Assembly: GCA_013433145.1 (NCBI GenBank)
Contig: CM024191.1
Span: 5,534,501-5,598,500 of the forward strand
DNA length: 64,000 nucleotides
DNA from: Ascaris suum
Taxonomy: Eukaryota; Nematoda; Chromadorea; Rhabditida; Ascarididae
Reading direction: 5' to 3'
The translations under genes were made by a program, and so were the position numbers. Shown in pieces: positions 53,701 through 63,438 of this stretch; within the stretch, counting starts at the first letter, position 1, and each line of letters opens with the position of its first letter. The notes beneath the pieces are model-generated. The model saw only the letters and a list, made by a program, of their open reading frames with translations, had not been told where the DNA came from and searched no databases.

Positions 53701-56700
53701 GAAATCCAGAAACATCCATGCACAAGGTTTTTGCTCACTTGAGAAAAAAGTCTCATAATAAAATTCAATATTTATTGAATACTTTATGAAGTATAAAATG
53801 TGAAAAGACAATACGACATGATTGTACTACGCCAACTAAAGACACATTCAAGCAATCACATCCCTTACAATTTTTTGTTCCAACAGAAAAAAAAATGAAA
53901 ACAAAATAAAAAACGTACTCGCCCTGAGTGATCCCAACCAGCGATTGTCCATTAACAGAAAGGAGCTGATCTCCAGGTTCCAGGCGGCCATCCTAAACTT
54001 CGATATTATTACTATTATTATCGCTGTTGCCATCAATAACTCATCACTGCTGCACTCATTGATATTAACAACATTGTTGCTATCATTACTAGTATTACTA
54101 TTCTGTCGCGTTGTTCTTAAATCTACTAATATAGCCACTTCTCTGAGGGAAACAGGTCGTTACAAGCCAAAATTTAATATTTTCCTTTCTTTTGTTGCAA
54201 TAATTTCCAAAAAAAGCATACTATTTCTATATTTTCGCTCCCTTGACAATAATAGATATTCAATCACAAAAGCAGATCTGCTATGCAACAGCAAGAAACA
54301 TTCAAAAGTAGTAATAGAAGCAAATCCACTCAAAAGCAAAATAAATTCCTTTCAAAAGAGACTGTGTTCAAAGCAGAAAAACCAAATCCACTATTACCAC
54401 ATCCTATTATATATCCAGTTACCGAAATATTTGTAGGAAGAATGAATTAAGTAGTTTCAGTGCAAAAACCCTTCGAGATCCCAACAAGAGGAACACCGAA
54501 ATACTACAAATCCATAAAGCGAAAGGATATGTTCCCTAGTACGATTAAAATGCTTGAAATATGCAAATAAGACCTAAAAAACTTAAACGGTTGATGGGAA
54601 AAAACTAGAAGTTCCTTACCTGATGCGCGGCGCTGCCATCGACGACCTTCTTGACATAAATGCCGACGGAACGCTCACCGATTCCCTGAACCAAGCAGAA
54701 CATCATGGTTCCCGAGTTTTTTTTACAGTGTCGGATGCTGTAACTGATCCCACCAACGCACTAATCAAGCAGCGGTGATAGTTGCTTGCAATTATGAAGT
54801 TCGTTTCGAGCAAATGTGCGCTCCCCAATGCGTAATGGAAGTGGCGCATACAACTAAGGGTAATATACGTTCGAAATAGGTGCCTTTTTTTGTCACACAC
54901 AAAAAAAAAACACGGTCACCGTCACGTAACCATGCGACGAATCGAAATGGAGTTGCACAAATTGTGCGACGCATTCGACGATGTTCCCTATCAACGCGGC
55001 AAATCAGACATTCACACTCAACACAAACACGAAAACACGACTCACGCACAGATCTTATCTGCAGCACTACAAATCGCCCAAATTGGAACACTGCACACCT
55101 ATATCGAAACACCTTCACAATGTCCCGACGAAAACAAATATTATTCAAAAAAAAAACGCCGCACTCATCGCTAACTATACCAAAATGATCACTCAATCGC
55201 ATCATTTTTAAAACGTGTCTTGGTGATGAAATACGTGCAATATTTTTCAAGCAAATATGCCTACTTGAGTGTGCTAACTTGAAGTATGCTATAATCAAAT
55301 CGCCTTCGACAACAAATAATAGTAATGAAAGGATAAAATTATCAACGATCGAAGAGATTGTCGGATAAAGGTGACTCGTTAATAGTTCCTTTAAAAATTA
55401 ACCAAAACACGATAAGCACTTTTAACTGACAGAATAGCAAACAACACCATTATCCACATATGCACTAAAATAATAGAACGTGATCCCTCAAAGCTCGCTT
55501 TCATCTACCACTTTCGTTTTCAATTTAGCGTTATAATTCTTTCCACATCAAATCATCTAAAGCATCAAAGCTCAATACATACCTGTGCCGCAACAATACT
55601 TAACCCGATTCCACCTGTACCACGAGAGAATGAGATCTGCACAATTTTTGGAACACGTTCCTGTAATATAATAAACTCAATAACATTATCACAACATTCT
55701 AAACACAAACGCTGTAAAAGTAAGGAAAGGTGTCATATTATAAGACTAAAATATCGATAATATGTAATAATCCTCGTCAAAAATTTCTAAGCCGATATTT
55801 TACCACGCAATCCGATTGTGCTGATGAATTCTAACATTGTGTCTAGTGTTTGTGGATATCCTCAAGATGAACTGCCTCCCACAGATATTACCTGCTGGGA
55901 AAGCGATTGCGCGGTGTTGGATGTATAGCCATCATTACGTGACCTATTGAGTGACTGCATGGACGAACAACCGCTCAACGACGATGTCCTTCCATAGATG
56001 TCATTGGATGAAATTCCGTGTGCATTAATTATACGTGACGTTGAGCCATGTACCTGCAGGGGAAAAATCATCGAATTCAAACTGAGGCAAAGCGCTAAAC
56101 TGACGACAAGAACAACAATCACTTCTTTACACGCAATCGCTTAAAGATTTCTTCCACAAATTAAAAAAACGAGCTCCCTGCTCACAACTGCGTTAGCTGA
56201 TGTAATTTCTAAGTGACTCAGAGAGCCTGCGGACAAAATAATCCAAAATAGACTGGTGAACGGTAATGGCTATGCAAAAATACTAATCGTATTTAACAAT
56301 AGTCCATAAAAGAAGTAATGCAGGACGGCGGACTCCGAATTCCCCTAGTTCGAGATCTAAAGTGGAACCACAACTTTGCACTTCACATTCTACACATATA
56401 CGCGAGGCCAACTCTTCGGTAAAGGAACGTATCATATTCTGTTTCTGCCAATTACTTAGACTACATCTCACATTACAGCACAATCCCTTGCTCATAAGCA
56501 CATAAAAATCTTGCTCAATCCCACAATTTGAAAATGCAAGAGATAAACCTGCATCGAATGAAGAGGCACTTGTGGAGCAGATGTGGGTGCACCGCGTGCC
56601 CCATTATCACAGAAATGCACTGTCCAGCTTCCAGTTGTTGAATTAATTTGAGGTAGCAAACAACATAATCCTATAAAAATGCGACATCTAAAACATATAA

Positions 56701-59700
56701 GCGTAATTTCTTAATATTACTACACCCTCAACTGGGAAAACAAAACATCGCCACTCTACAGATATGCAAGTTCCACATGTATTTCATTTTTCGCCTCCGA
56801 TCGTGAAAAAATGACCTTTCTTTACAATAAAACGAATAAATCAAAAGATGCGTAAAAAATAGCGAATAAATCAAAGTCCATGTGTAAATCAACAACCTCT
56901 ACCACCAAAGGAAACATATCTACTATAACTTAAAGGATGCATTTCTTTCCAAAAAATTTCTGATAGTTTTCTACTTTAAGAGGGCTTCCGAAATAAGGAT
57001 TAACAAGTGGAAACAATTAAACAATTATCAGCTGCAGTAATAATATCACCAATGCAATTTAAAAAGAGCACTGAAGAGTGAGCTAAAAGACTATTTTTCT
57101 GGAATGAAAAGTGAACGCCGGAAAAACTTCCGAATTAATGCATTCAAATATTTTAGGCAATAATTTTAGTAATTTATTGCTCAAGACGAAGCTCAAAAAT
57201 ACCATAAAACAATAAAATGAAAATTCACCGATATCAAAAAGATTCAAAGATATATTTTAAAGAAGAAACATTAAACCTTGTTGTTGCAATGTACCAATAA
57301 AACTTGTCACCGATGGTGGAACCGAGTACAAAACACCTGAAAATGGCGAAATTTTACTTTCATTTGCCATATCACTTTAAGCCCCATCATACTTTTAAGC
57401 AATATTAAATCTCTTCCTCTCTCGTTCTTTCCAATCCTCTTTTAAAAAAGAACCGACATTTACAATAAACCATCAAAAAAACATGTTCCTGATCAAACAA
57501 AAAAAAGCGGTAAGGATAAAAAAAAATCTACCTTTGATAGTTGCCCTTAAGATCAAACGTTAGAACCAGTACCAGTTGGAAATGAAATTGTGGTCAACTT
57601 TTCAAAAGTCCGTCAAATCCGTTATCATGCAAATAAACCAACATTCAATCCATATGCAACTTTTTCCGACCACTGGTCCACAATTTACAGACCTCCTCAC
57701 TATCAGAGAGAGTGGTTTCAAACACAATTTGGTATTCGAATGCAAATCAGCTTGCATCATTTGGTGAAGTGTAACCTAAATAATTCTTTTACGCATCCTT
57801 GACGCTTGTTTATGTACGCAATTCGTGCAAAATCGCTTCGTCCGACAGATTCCCAATGATGAATTCCACTCGGCCTTTACATTGGACGAGATGCTGTGCC
57901 TTCCGTCAAAGAAATATGACCAATCTATGCCAACCAGCATGCCAACCTGCTCAAATCAGATCCACTAGCATAGCAAAGTCTTCCGCTAGTAAGCTCAAGT
58001 GAATCGCCATACATCCTCCTTCCCCCTCTCCGAGAGCTCTGCACAAGATTGGTTGTGACGAATAAAACAGACCAGCAATGCAATGCACAAGATCCAACCA
58101 CCCTGATGAAGGGGATCCTATCTCAGCCAGTTTGGTGCTGCTAATCTCGTAGATGGACGACCTCAGAGACACTAGTAGTATAACGAACTCATAATCACTA
58201 CTTAATATCACGCGGGAATGGCGCACATAAGAGCTGGAAAACAACTCGAAAGAATTTGGGAATATCGCCCACTCAAATACCTTTCTTCTGAATGAAAAAC
58301 TATTTTTTTAATGCTTGGTTTTACTATGCAATCCTACTGGAAAAGTTTCGTGTATATTTCAACCTTATCCTTTAGTCACAAATAAAAAACAGTCAGCATA
58401 AAATCATTTCAAATCGACAAAAGAACCTCAAGAATCAACAATAACTAACTGGAACAGTATCCATCTTCGGGTAAGAGGAAAGGCAACTGTAGCAAAGAGT
58501 TTTCCTCGAGTTGTACTCCAGTTCCATCCTCTATAGCCATGCGATCGGCTTGTGTTTCCGCAAGCCGAACTACACTTTCAATAAGTTCCTTGCTAATTGG
58601 TTCCTCTCCCACGTCGACAACTATATGCTCAAGCAGAAACCTCACCTGAACATGCACACATCACAGCACATTCTTGATTGTTTTCCTTGTTTAGTTCCTG
58701 ATAATGGGTTGTTAGAGAACGTCCAGAAACATTTTACCTATACTGCTTTTCGCGAAGTTTACTGTGGTCCATACCAGCCCAATTACACTGTTACATTAAA
58801 AATTTTCAACTTGGAATCACTGTAATATCGTAGGATCCAGTCTAATTCGATGCTTCGTTATAAAATTGCAATCCGCTTTTCTGACGCACCACTTTCACAA
58901 ATATTTCAATTCGCACCTTTTTGCAATTCAGCTTGGCAAAAAATGCTGCGCATAAATGAATTTCTGCATGGCTTTTAGTTTCACGTTACATGACCCTGCT
59001 TCTGATCGATATCATTGATGCGTCTACTCGTTCAGCTTTTAAATTGCGGTTGAGTCGCTTCAATCTACACAACATTGCTGCTTTCATGTATTTAATTTTT
59101 ATTCGCCTAAACTCTAGCTACCTGAACGCTTTGCTCCTTCTTGCTGGTCATGCTCACATACTTCTTTTTATGTTGTCGCGCCTCACGACGTTGGAAAAAA
59201 AATAAAATTAAAAAAATTAGACGACCATTAAATCGCCTACAGTGCACAAAAAAGTTCAGAAAACAAGCTTAGAATAAAACAGCACAAGAAGGCGAAGCTA
59301 ACAAAAAATGCTACAGGAAAAAGCCTAAACCCACCTGAACGCTGTTCAATTTGTAACATGTGGCGCCCAATGTTGTCACATCATCAACAGTTTTGGGTGT
59401 CGTAAGCAGGTTGACTGCTTGTTGAATTTATCCATATGACATATCGCAGGTAGTTCCATCCCTTGCTGCTTCGCCCAACTATGTAAATTGGCCAGTCGCG
59501 TTGATAGCCTGCATTATTTCTAACTGAAGCTAATATTCGCAGCTAAGCTTAAAGAAAGTATGAGAGTAGCTGGGAACGTTTTATAAAATATTGGCTTGGA
59601 TGGGTACTAAAAAGACGATCAAGTGCTCATTAGTACAGACTTTCAGGAATAAATCTTTCCCCAACTTTATATCAAAGTAAATACCAAATATTCCAAAATT

Positions 59701-62602
59701 ATACCTCACTCCAAAAGCAGTGCTGCAATATGGGGCGCCAGCTGGCGAGACAAGCCAGTTGAACACCTCAGCACTAATATAGAAAAAGAGCTGTGAGAAT
59801 AATTGAATAGTGAGCGCCGCATTGACTCGATGTTTGCGTAGAACATGAACTGCTTCCGACAAGAACATTATTGTCTCATCTAAAACAATATTTGCTTAAT
59901 AATCCTATAATGGAATATCTAATAATCAGCGAATACAATTACAGCAAACGCATTCAATATGGAATTAATCGCCGATTGAATCAAAACTCTTTACAGATAC
60001 TCTTAAGGCAATTTCCACTGAAATTATTTCAGACTTTTATAGCAAATTCAATATGATCGTTGGCTGATGCTCAATAGCGTTACTCTTTTCGGTAAGAAAT
60101 ATCAAAACTTTTTCCCGCTTAAGGCAGTAAACAAAACCTTATATACGAACAAGCAATATCAACAACGATAAACGCTACTGAATCATCTCCCCTCCGGGTA
60201 GGTAATGATTACTGAAACAGTGACGATGGAAGAAAATCGTCCTAAATTTTGAAGAAAAAAAACTTTGTAATAAATCTTTCGGCATAATTTTCGACTCAAA
60301 TATCGACAGCGATCGAAACCTAATCTCATAATCATAATCGAAAGATTTAAAAAAAATGCTTTTACACTCGGTGGAAGAAACATAGCGGAAAATCATGCCA
60401 CCTGTACAAAGCTATCACGAAAAGAATTCAACCAATGAAAAGCAACATACTACAAGCGGAATTGTCATCAAGACGACAGTCAATAAGTGATCCGATGGAC
60501 CGACGTAGGTCATCCTTGAATGATCTACTCAATAAGTTGAATGAACTCTCCACACATTCAACGAGTAATTGCTGTGGAGAACCTTCGGTTATTGTTTGTA
60601 AATCCACATCCTTAAGACGACCCTTCTAATTCATTTATCTTATTCACATGGAATAAATAGTTGAAAATGCACTGCATCGACACATTACGAAAACAAATCC
60701 AGTATACCCGAGACGGGCGTTTCATGCAAATCCATCCAGAAAAATTTCATTAAACAACCAAACCAGTTATACTAATTCTAATGACGATGTTGATGGTGTA
60801 TATGAACAGATTTTTTCAGTTTTTCATACCTCACCTCTTTAATGAGCTCAAATGAACTATTATAATCACATTTGTTCCACTGACCCAGCATCCACTTCAT
60901 TTCTATATGCAGTAAGTCAACAGACGCTTATCTCATGCGAAGGTGCGTAGAATGATAATATATCTGATATTATAAAATAATCTGAAAAAAGAGGTGCTTT
61001 AGCAGCTGTCAGCAACGCTCAAGGAAATTGATATTAGACACAGCGAAAGCAATGAAAAGATTGATAAGCAGCTAACCTGCTTTAAAAAATTCAACATCTC
61101 GCTTGAGTTCGCCATCCAAAATGCGTAGAGCTCTTTTCTTAGGCTTCGCTCCTAAAATCACTTATAAACAACAAAAATTTACATTAGAAATTAATATGCA
61201 TTTTTCGCGTAGATATATAATTTATCTATATAATCACTAACATAGCGTTAGTCGTATGCTAGATTGCCATATCAGAACCTTACTTTTTTGTAAAATAAGG
61301 CAGGTCCCAATTGTAAAGATTACGCAAAGTGAGCAATGGAATGAATATAGAAAATAAAATAGTTATTTTGGCTTAAAAAATAGAGCTTTTCGAGAATCGA
61401 AAAAACATATAACACTTTTTAAACAAAACATATTTCAATCGGGCGTCATTTTGTAAAGAATCGATCACTGATATCGTTAGCTCTCTCCTACTGCACAGCA
61501 AATGAATGATAGCATTTTTTAAAGTTCATGTAAAAGTCTAAGGTTTATTTAACTTAAGATTTTTAAGGTTTACGTCCATATTTAAGGTTCATTTTTTCAA
61601 AATTTTTTAAGTAAAGACCATAAGAAGCAAAAGAAGTCGAGCGTTACCTACTTTGAGTATTCGACAAACCTCTTAAAACTAGCAATGTGATATCTATATG
61701 AAATAACCAACAACTCAAATGTCTGAGAAAACTTATGAAAATCACAACAATGAGCATAACACCACAAAGGTTGTAGAATTAAGATCACGAAAGAAACGAA
61801 CTCACCGTATGCAACGCACGGATCCGTTGGGCGATCTTTGCCACAAACATGCGTACGGATTGCGCACACTGCTCCCTTGAGAGACGCTCGCCTGCGACTA
61901 GTCTATGCCGAACAACCATATATACGATAAACGCTGGTGCCAACTTGAATTGAAGTGTTCCCGCATAATCACTTAATACATGTGAAAGAAGCTCGTCCTC
62001 CGCTGCAAAGCAAAATAAAAGAAGAGAATCAAAAAGTTTCCGCAAAAAATTAAAAATCAAAGCAGATATCTTCTGGACACTATCAGCCTAGATGCACAAA
62101 ACTTAAATATAGCCACTCCCTCCACTTGGTCGATTTTTTGAGAACAGTTCGTCTTCTGAAACCTGAGTCATGCCGGAGATGAGTGTTTGGTCTCATTTCG
62201 GCCTTAAATCTTTTTTTTTCTCGAGCGTTTTTCATACACAGTGATGAAAGCTTTCTCGCCTACTTCAATTATGTATATGAAATGCATTTCGTCAATCAGT
62301 GTTTTTGCTGAAAAGCTTTGCAGCTATAGTTGCTGGCTGAAGCCGATGTCATTGATGTAGTGTCTTATTTACATAAGAGATGGAAGCTCGTTCTTTAAGC
62401 TTGCAAGTACATATATATGCGGATTTCATCAAAACATTCTTGCGAATATTGCTATATGGTGACCTTAACTTCATTAATAGCAGCTCGTATTTTAGCATGC
62501 TTCTAACACTGTACTTCCATGCAACTGCTTTTGCTCGTGTTTTCCATGCAACTTGCCCATCTCTTATGTAGAAAACACGACAAAAGCAGTTGCATGGAAG
62601 TA

Positions 62603-62694
<92 letters not shown>

Positions 62695-63438
62695 ATGTGC
62701 GTATATGCAGGTATATATATTTATATACACGCATATGTATGTCATATATATTGAGATCTGGAACCAAAGAAACCAAAAATTCACCATCTTCCGGAACCTT
62801 AAGAAGGCCGGAATTTCTTCGGAGGAGCTTGAAGCCTGCACATCAGTTCTTCGCTGAGATGTCGAAAAATCGGGTGTGCTTTCAAAATTGTGGCCTTTGA
62901 GCGATGATAACCTGAAAAAGAAATTAAGTGGAACAAACGGTTTAAAAAGAAAACAGGCAGCATTAAAATTTCTGACATATCACCAAAAGATGCAATGCCA
63001 TGCAAGTTCCGTCGCACGCTGCAGTTGCAGCTCGTCAACAATTATGCAAACATTGCGAAGTTGCAGACCACCCATGTAGAAAAACAAAAGTCCCTCTACT
63101 TTCAAGTGCATAGCAAGAACAGCTGTCATCTCAACAAGTGTTTCATAATTGGACGTTGTTTGCTTCTTTGGTTTTGGCTAACAAAATGGCACTGCAGTTG
63201 GAACAGTCAGCGATAGAATCCTAGATCAGTTTAATTGCTTCCCTTCATTTCGACTCTGAGAAAAATTTTACTAGCCATTTCGTGGTAGCTAGCCTACTCA
63301 GGTTCGTGCAACTAAAACTACACAAAGAACACCTATCAAATGCACTGACCGATTATGATTACGAATTCTCTTCCGCTCTTCATCACATCAGAAGTAAACG
63401 CTTTATAAAGTTTGCGAGACTGCAACACTGGCTTCCTT
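47606..63438 (-). CDS. afd-1: Afadin (AFD-1), 5'-partial, about 24-27 exons
   Basis: Scaffold that links adhesion receptors to actin at junctions (family knowledge). In 5' to 3' order the visible product contains a DIL domain (62,002 down to 58,450), a PDZ domain (55,660 down to 53,107), a long Pro/Ser/Gln linker, a coiled coil (50,215 down to 49,907) and a conserved C-terminal block (47,740 down to 47,606). Secure exons give about 1,080 residues. The RA1/RA2 domains and a clear FHA domain are not seen and probably lie beyond 64,000. Exon phases agree throughout, except for a one-base gap within 59,335-59,508 and a one-base mismatch between 62,785 and 62,002. The gene converges on the semaphorin. 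Confidence 0.93.
48499..48634 (-). CDS. afd-1: afd-1 exon, acidic and basic linker
   Basis: Reads [20 protein letters not shown], then [16 protein letters not shown]. After a poly-T/GCAG acceptor its first A completes Gln with the preceding phase-2 CA. Donor CAA|GTAATT, phase 0. Confidence 0.82.
49441..49585 (-). CDS. afd-1: afd-1 exon, [19 protein letters not shown]
   Basis: Reads [32 protein letters not shown] and APAAPPP. The donor CCGCA|GTAGTT lies just before an in-frame stop, and using it joins in phase to the exon at 48,634. Acceptor ATTCATTCAG. Confidence 0.83.
49907..50113 (-). CDS. afd-1: afd-1 exon, coiled coil
   Basis: Reads [40 protein letters not shown], then a Pro/Gln-rich end LPPPQPIKP. 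It is the counterpart of the charged helical region of afadin (DMLSKEIQEL...). The donor CCTC|GTTAGT precedes an in-frame stop, phase 1. Confidence 0.85.
50182..50215 (-). CDS. afd-1: afd-1 34-nt micro-exon
   Basis: Between TTCTGCAG and TTTG|GTTGGA, encoding [11 protein letters not shown] plus one base. It is the only segment found that links the phase-0 exon upstream to the exon at 50,113, which needs one preceding base. It extends the coiled coil. Confidence 0.65.
50388..50414 (-). CDS. afd-1: Tentative afd-1 27-nt micro-exon
   Basis: HNLSEPLLK between TTTTTCACTAG and AAG|GTGAAA, phase 0 on both sides. It is optional: the gene model is in frame with or without it. Confidence 0.3.
50553..50717 (-). 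CDS. afd-1: afd-1 exon, Ser/Pro-rich linker
   Basis: Reads [35 protein letters not shown] and [10 protein letters not shown]. The SMPNLS and [10 protein letters not shown] motifs look like phospho-regulated linker. Acceptor GCGTTAAG, donor TCT|GTAAGA, phase 0. Confidence 0.8.
50941..51129 (-). CDS. afd-1: afd-1 exon, Pro-rich linker
   Basis: Reads [20 protein letters not shown], then [20 protein letters not shown] and PSTSAQP. A basic, proline-rich region as in the afadin tail. Acceptor ATTTTCAG, donor CCG|GTTATT. Confidence 0.83.
51494..51640 (-). CDS. afd-1: afd-1 exon, linker
   Basis: Reads [20 protein letters not shown], then [20 protein letters not shown] and SASELYHGQ. Low-complexity linker, phase 0 on both sides (GTGCTTTTAG ... 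CAG|GTAAAT). Confidence 0.8.
52048..52145 (-). CDS. afd-1: afd-1 exon, Ser/Thr/Tyr-rich linker
   Basis: Reads [14 protein letters not shown], then [17 protein letters not shown]. Enters with two bases after TTTTCAG and ends GAG|GTGAAT. Confidence 0.78.
52469..52640 (-). CDS. afd-1: afd-1 exon after the PDZ domain
   Basis: Reads [20 protein letters not shown], then [15 protein letters not shown] and HIKEILVHI. Acceptor ATTTGCAG, donor TTG|GTACTT, phase 1. The reading continues without stops, but I have no family match for the second half. Confidence 0.7.
53107..53227 (-). CDS. afd-1: afd-1 exon, end of the PDZ domain
   Basis: Reads [20 protein letters not shown], then [15 protein letters not shown]. 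It matches the afadin PDZ end (RAAELMTR...VVTLEVAKQGA) and the GL..LL.NPPS extension. Confidence 0.92.
53919..53992 (-). CDS. afd-1: afd-1 exon, PDZ middle
   Basis: Reads [20 protein letters not shown], then ITQG. This is the PDZ '[16 protein letters not shown]' signature. Acceptor AAGTTTAG, donor GA|GTACGT, phase 2. Confidence 0.95.
54620..54685 (-). CDS. afd-1: afd-1 exon, PDZ
   Basis: Reads [22 protein letters not shown], the afadin 'GIYVK-VV-GGAA' block. Phase 0 on both sides (TTGGTTCAG ... CAG|GTAAGG). Confidence 0.95.
55583..55660 (-). CDS. afd-1: afd-1 exon, PDZ start and ligand-binding loop
   Basis: Reads [16 protein letters not shown], then [10 protein letters not shown]. The GIGLSIVAA segment is the carboxylate-binding loop of the PDZ domain, nearly identical to vertebrate afadin. 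Acceptor TATTACAG, donor CAG|GTATGT. Confidence 0.95.
55892..56053 (-). CDS. afd-1: afd-1 exon, Ser-rich linker between DIL and PDZ
   Basis: Reads [20 protein letters not shown], then [16 protein letters not shown] and [12 protein letters not shown] lineage-specific serine-rich insertion. Phase 0 on both sides. Confidence 0.85.
56549..56670 (-). CDS. afd-1: afd-1 exon, [10 protein letters not shown]
   Basis: Reads [19 protein letters not shown], then [14 protein letters not shown]. It corresponds to FCRLIPHTRSPGTWTIYF in vertebrate afadin, downstream of the DIL domain. Confidence 0.9.
57277..57336 (-). CDS. afd-1: afd-1 60-nt exon
   Basis: Reads [19 protein letters not shown], matching VVRNIPNGLQEFLDPLCQRG. 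Acceptor ATTTTCAG, donor CAAG|GTTTAA; phases 1 and 1 fit both neighbours. Confidence 0.9.
57545..58000 (+). other. Open frames antisense in an afadin intron
   Basis: Plus-strand frames of 60-70 codons with mid-GC composition (for example [18 protein letters not shown] in one frame, [16 protein letters not shown] in another) within the 1.1-kb intron between 57,336 and 58,450. No family recognised. It could be a nested gene fragment, a pseudogene or chance. Confidence 0.2.
58450..58645 (-). CDS. afd-1: afd-1 exon, end of the DIL domain
   Basis: Reads [34 protein letters not shown], then [15 protein letters not shown]. The last part is nearly identical to afadin '[15 protein letters not shown]'. 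Acceptor TGTTCAG, donor TCCA|GTTAGT, phase 1. Confidence 0.94.
58671..58828 (+). other. Antisense open frame in an afadin intron
   Basis: After TGTTTAG the plus strand reads [19 protein letters not shown], then [16 protein letters not shown] and a stop at about 58,828. It looks protein-like but I cannot name it. Possibly the last exon of a nested gene with 57,545-58,000. Confidence 0.22.
59335..59508 (-). CDS. afd-1: afd-1 DIL exon carrying a one-base frameshift
   Basis: The first part reads [20 protein letters not shown], then AICHMDK. The last part, one frame over, reads [13 protein letters not shown], then [14 protein letters not shown]. Both match afadin (AWAEKQGLELAADCHLS... and ...STCFKLNSLQ). 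The exon is 174 nt where 175 would keep phase, so one base is missing near an A run at 59,427-59,429. Could be an assembly error or a real lesion. Confidence 0.88.
59705..59879 (-). CDS. afd-1: afd-1 exon, DIL core
   Basis: Reads [40 protein letters not shown], then [13 protein letters not shown]. It is nearly identical to the afadin DIL motif [20 protein letters not shown]. Acceptor TGTTTTAG, donor AG|GTATAA, phase 2. Confidence 0.96.
60433..60610 (-). CDS. afd-1: afd-1 exon, DIL
   Basis: Reads [20 protein letters not shown], then [20 protein letters not shown], then SLIDCRLDD. It corresponds to DRDLSRITLDAQDVLAHLVQ...FKYLVHCLQ. The opposite strand is open too (a shadow). Phase 0 in, phase 1 out. 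Confidence 0.93.
61077..61151 (-). CDS. afd-1: afd-1 exon, [17 protein letters not shown]
   Basis: A 75-nt exon reading ERSLRKEL, then [17 protein letters not shown], against afadin ALAFWMANASELLNFIKQ. Acceptor GATTTTAG, donor CAG|GTTAGC. Confidence 0.95.
61806..62002 (-). CDS. afd-1: afd-1 exon, start of the DIL region
   Basis: Reads [20 protein letters not shown], then [15 protein letters not shown], then [17 protein letters not shown]. It matches VHFKLSPTYVLYMACRY...VVNKMVSMMEG of afadin. It needs one base from the previous exon (phase 1), whereas the previous identified exon ends in phase 0. Confidence 0.94.
62371..62604. repeat. Fold-back (inverted) repeat beside an AT array
   Basis: 62,510-62,544 is the reverse complement of 62,571-62,604, with one extra base. 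Within the loop, 62,557-62,569 is the reverse complement of 62,371-62,383. The right arm abuts the (TA)43 array. The structure resembles a small fold-back element. It lies in the afadin intron between 62,785 and 62,002. Confidence 0.8.
62606..62691. repeat. (TA)43 microsatellite
   Basis: 86 bp of perfect TA dinucleotides immediately after the fold-back arm. Confidence 0.97.
62785..62911 (-). CDS. afd-1: afd-1 exon, linker and [12 protein letters not shown]
   Basis: Reads [20 protein letters not shown], then [19 protein letters not shown]. The end matches afadin LPASIEFRESSEDSFL, the segment just before the DIL region. Acceptor CTTTTTCAG, donor ATG|GTGAAT. Confidence 0.83.
62984..63122 (-). 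CDS. afd-1: Tentative afd-1 exon
   Basis: Open frame [20 protein letters not shown], then [20 protein letters not shown], between GATGACAG and TTTTG|GTGATA. Both junction phases fit the neighbouring candidates, but I see no clear similarity to the afadin FHA region expected here. Confidence 0.35.
63350..63438 (-). CDS. afd-1: Tentative afd-1 exon, possible FHA end
   Basis: Between CTGCACAG and ATCG|GTCAGT it reads [20 protein letters not shown], then [10 protein letters not shown]. The L/M-K-S-G-x3-V-x-I-G pattern resembles the FHA 'LQSGMKVQFG'. Weak but phase-consistent. Confidence 0.4.

Noticed and set aside
53945..54436. 163-codon plus-strand open frame, hydrophobic and Ile/Leu-rich
   Set aside because: Its start overlaps an afadin PDZ exon on the other strand, and the rest comes from ATT/ATC-rich low-complexity sequence in the intron. 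No splice or family support.
54792..55298. 168-codon minus-strand open frame and overlapping plus-strand frames
   Set aside because: Lies within the afadin intron between two PDZ exons whose phases already fit. The translation (basic, Cys/Phe-rich) shows no family resemblance, and frames are open on both strands.
60435..60629. Plus-strand frame with R-R-S-S-L-N-D-L-L pattern
   Set aside because: Exact antisense shadow of the afadin DIL exon 60,433-60,610, which has clear family similarity and splice sites.
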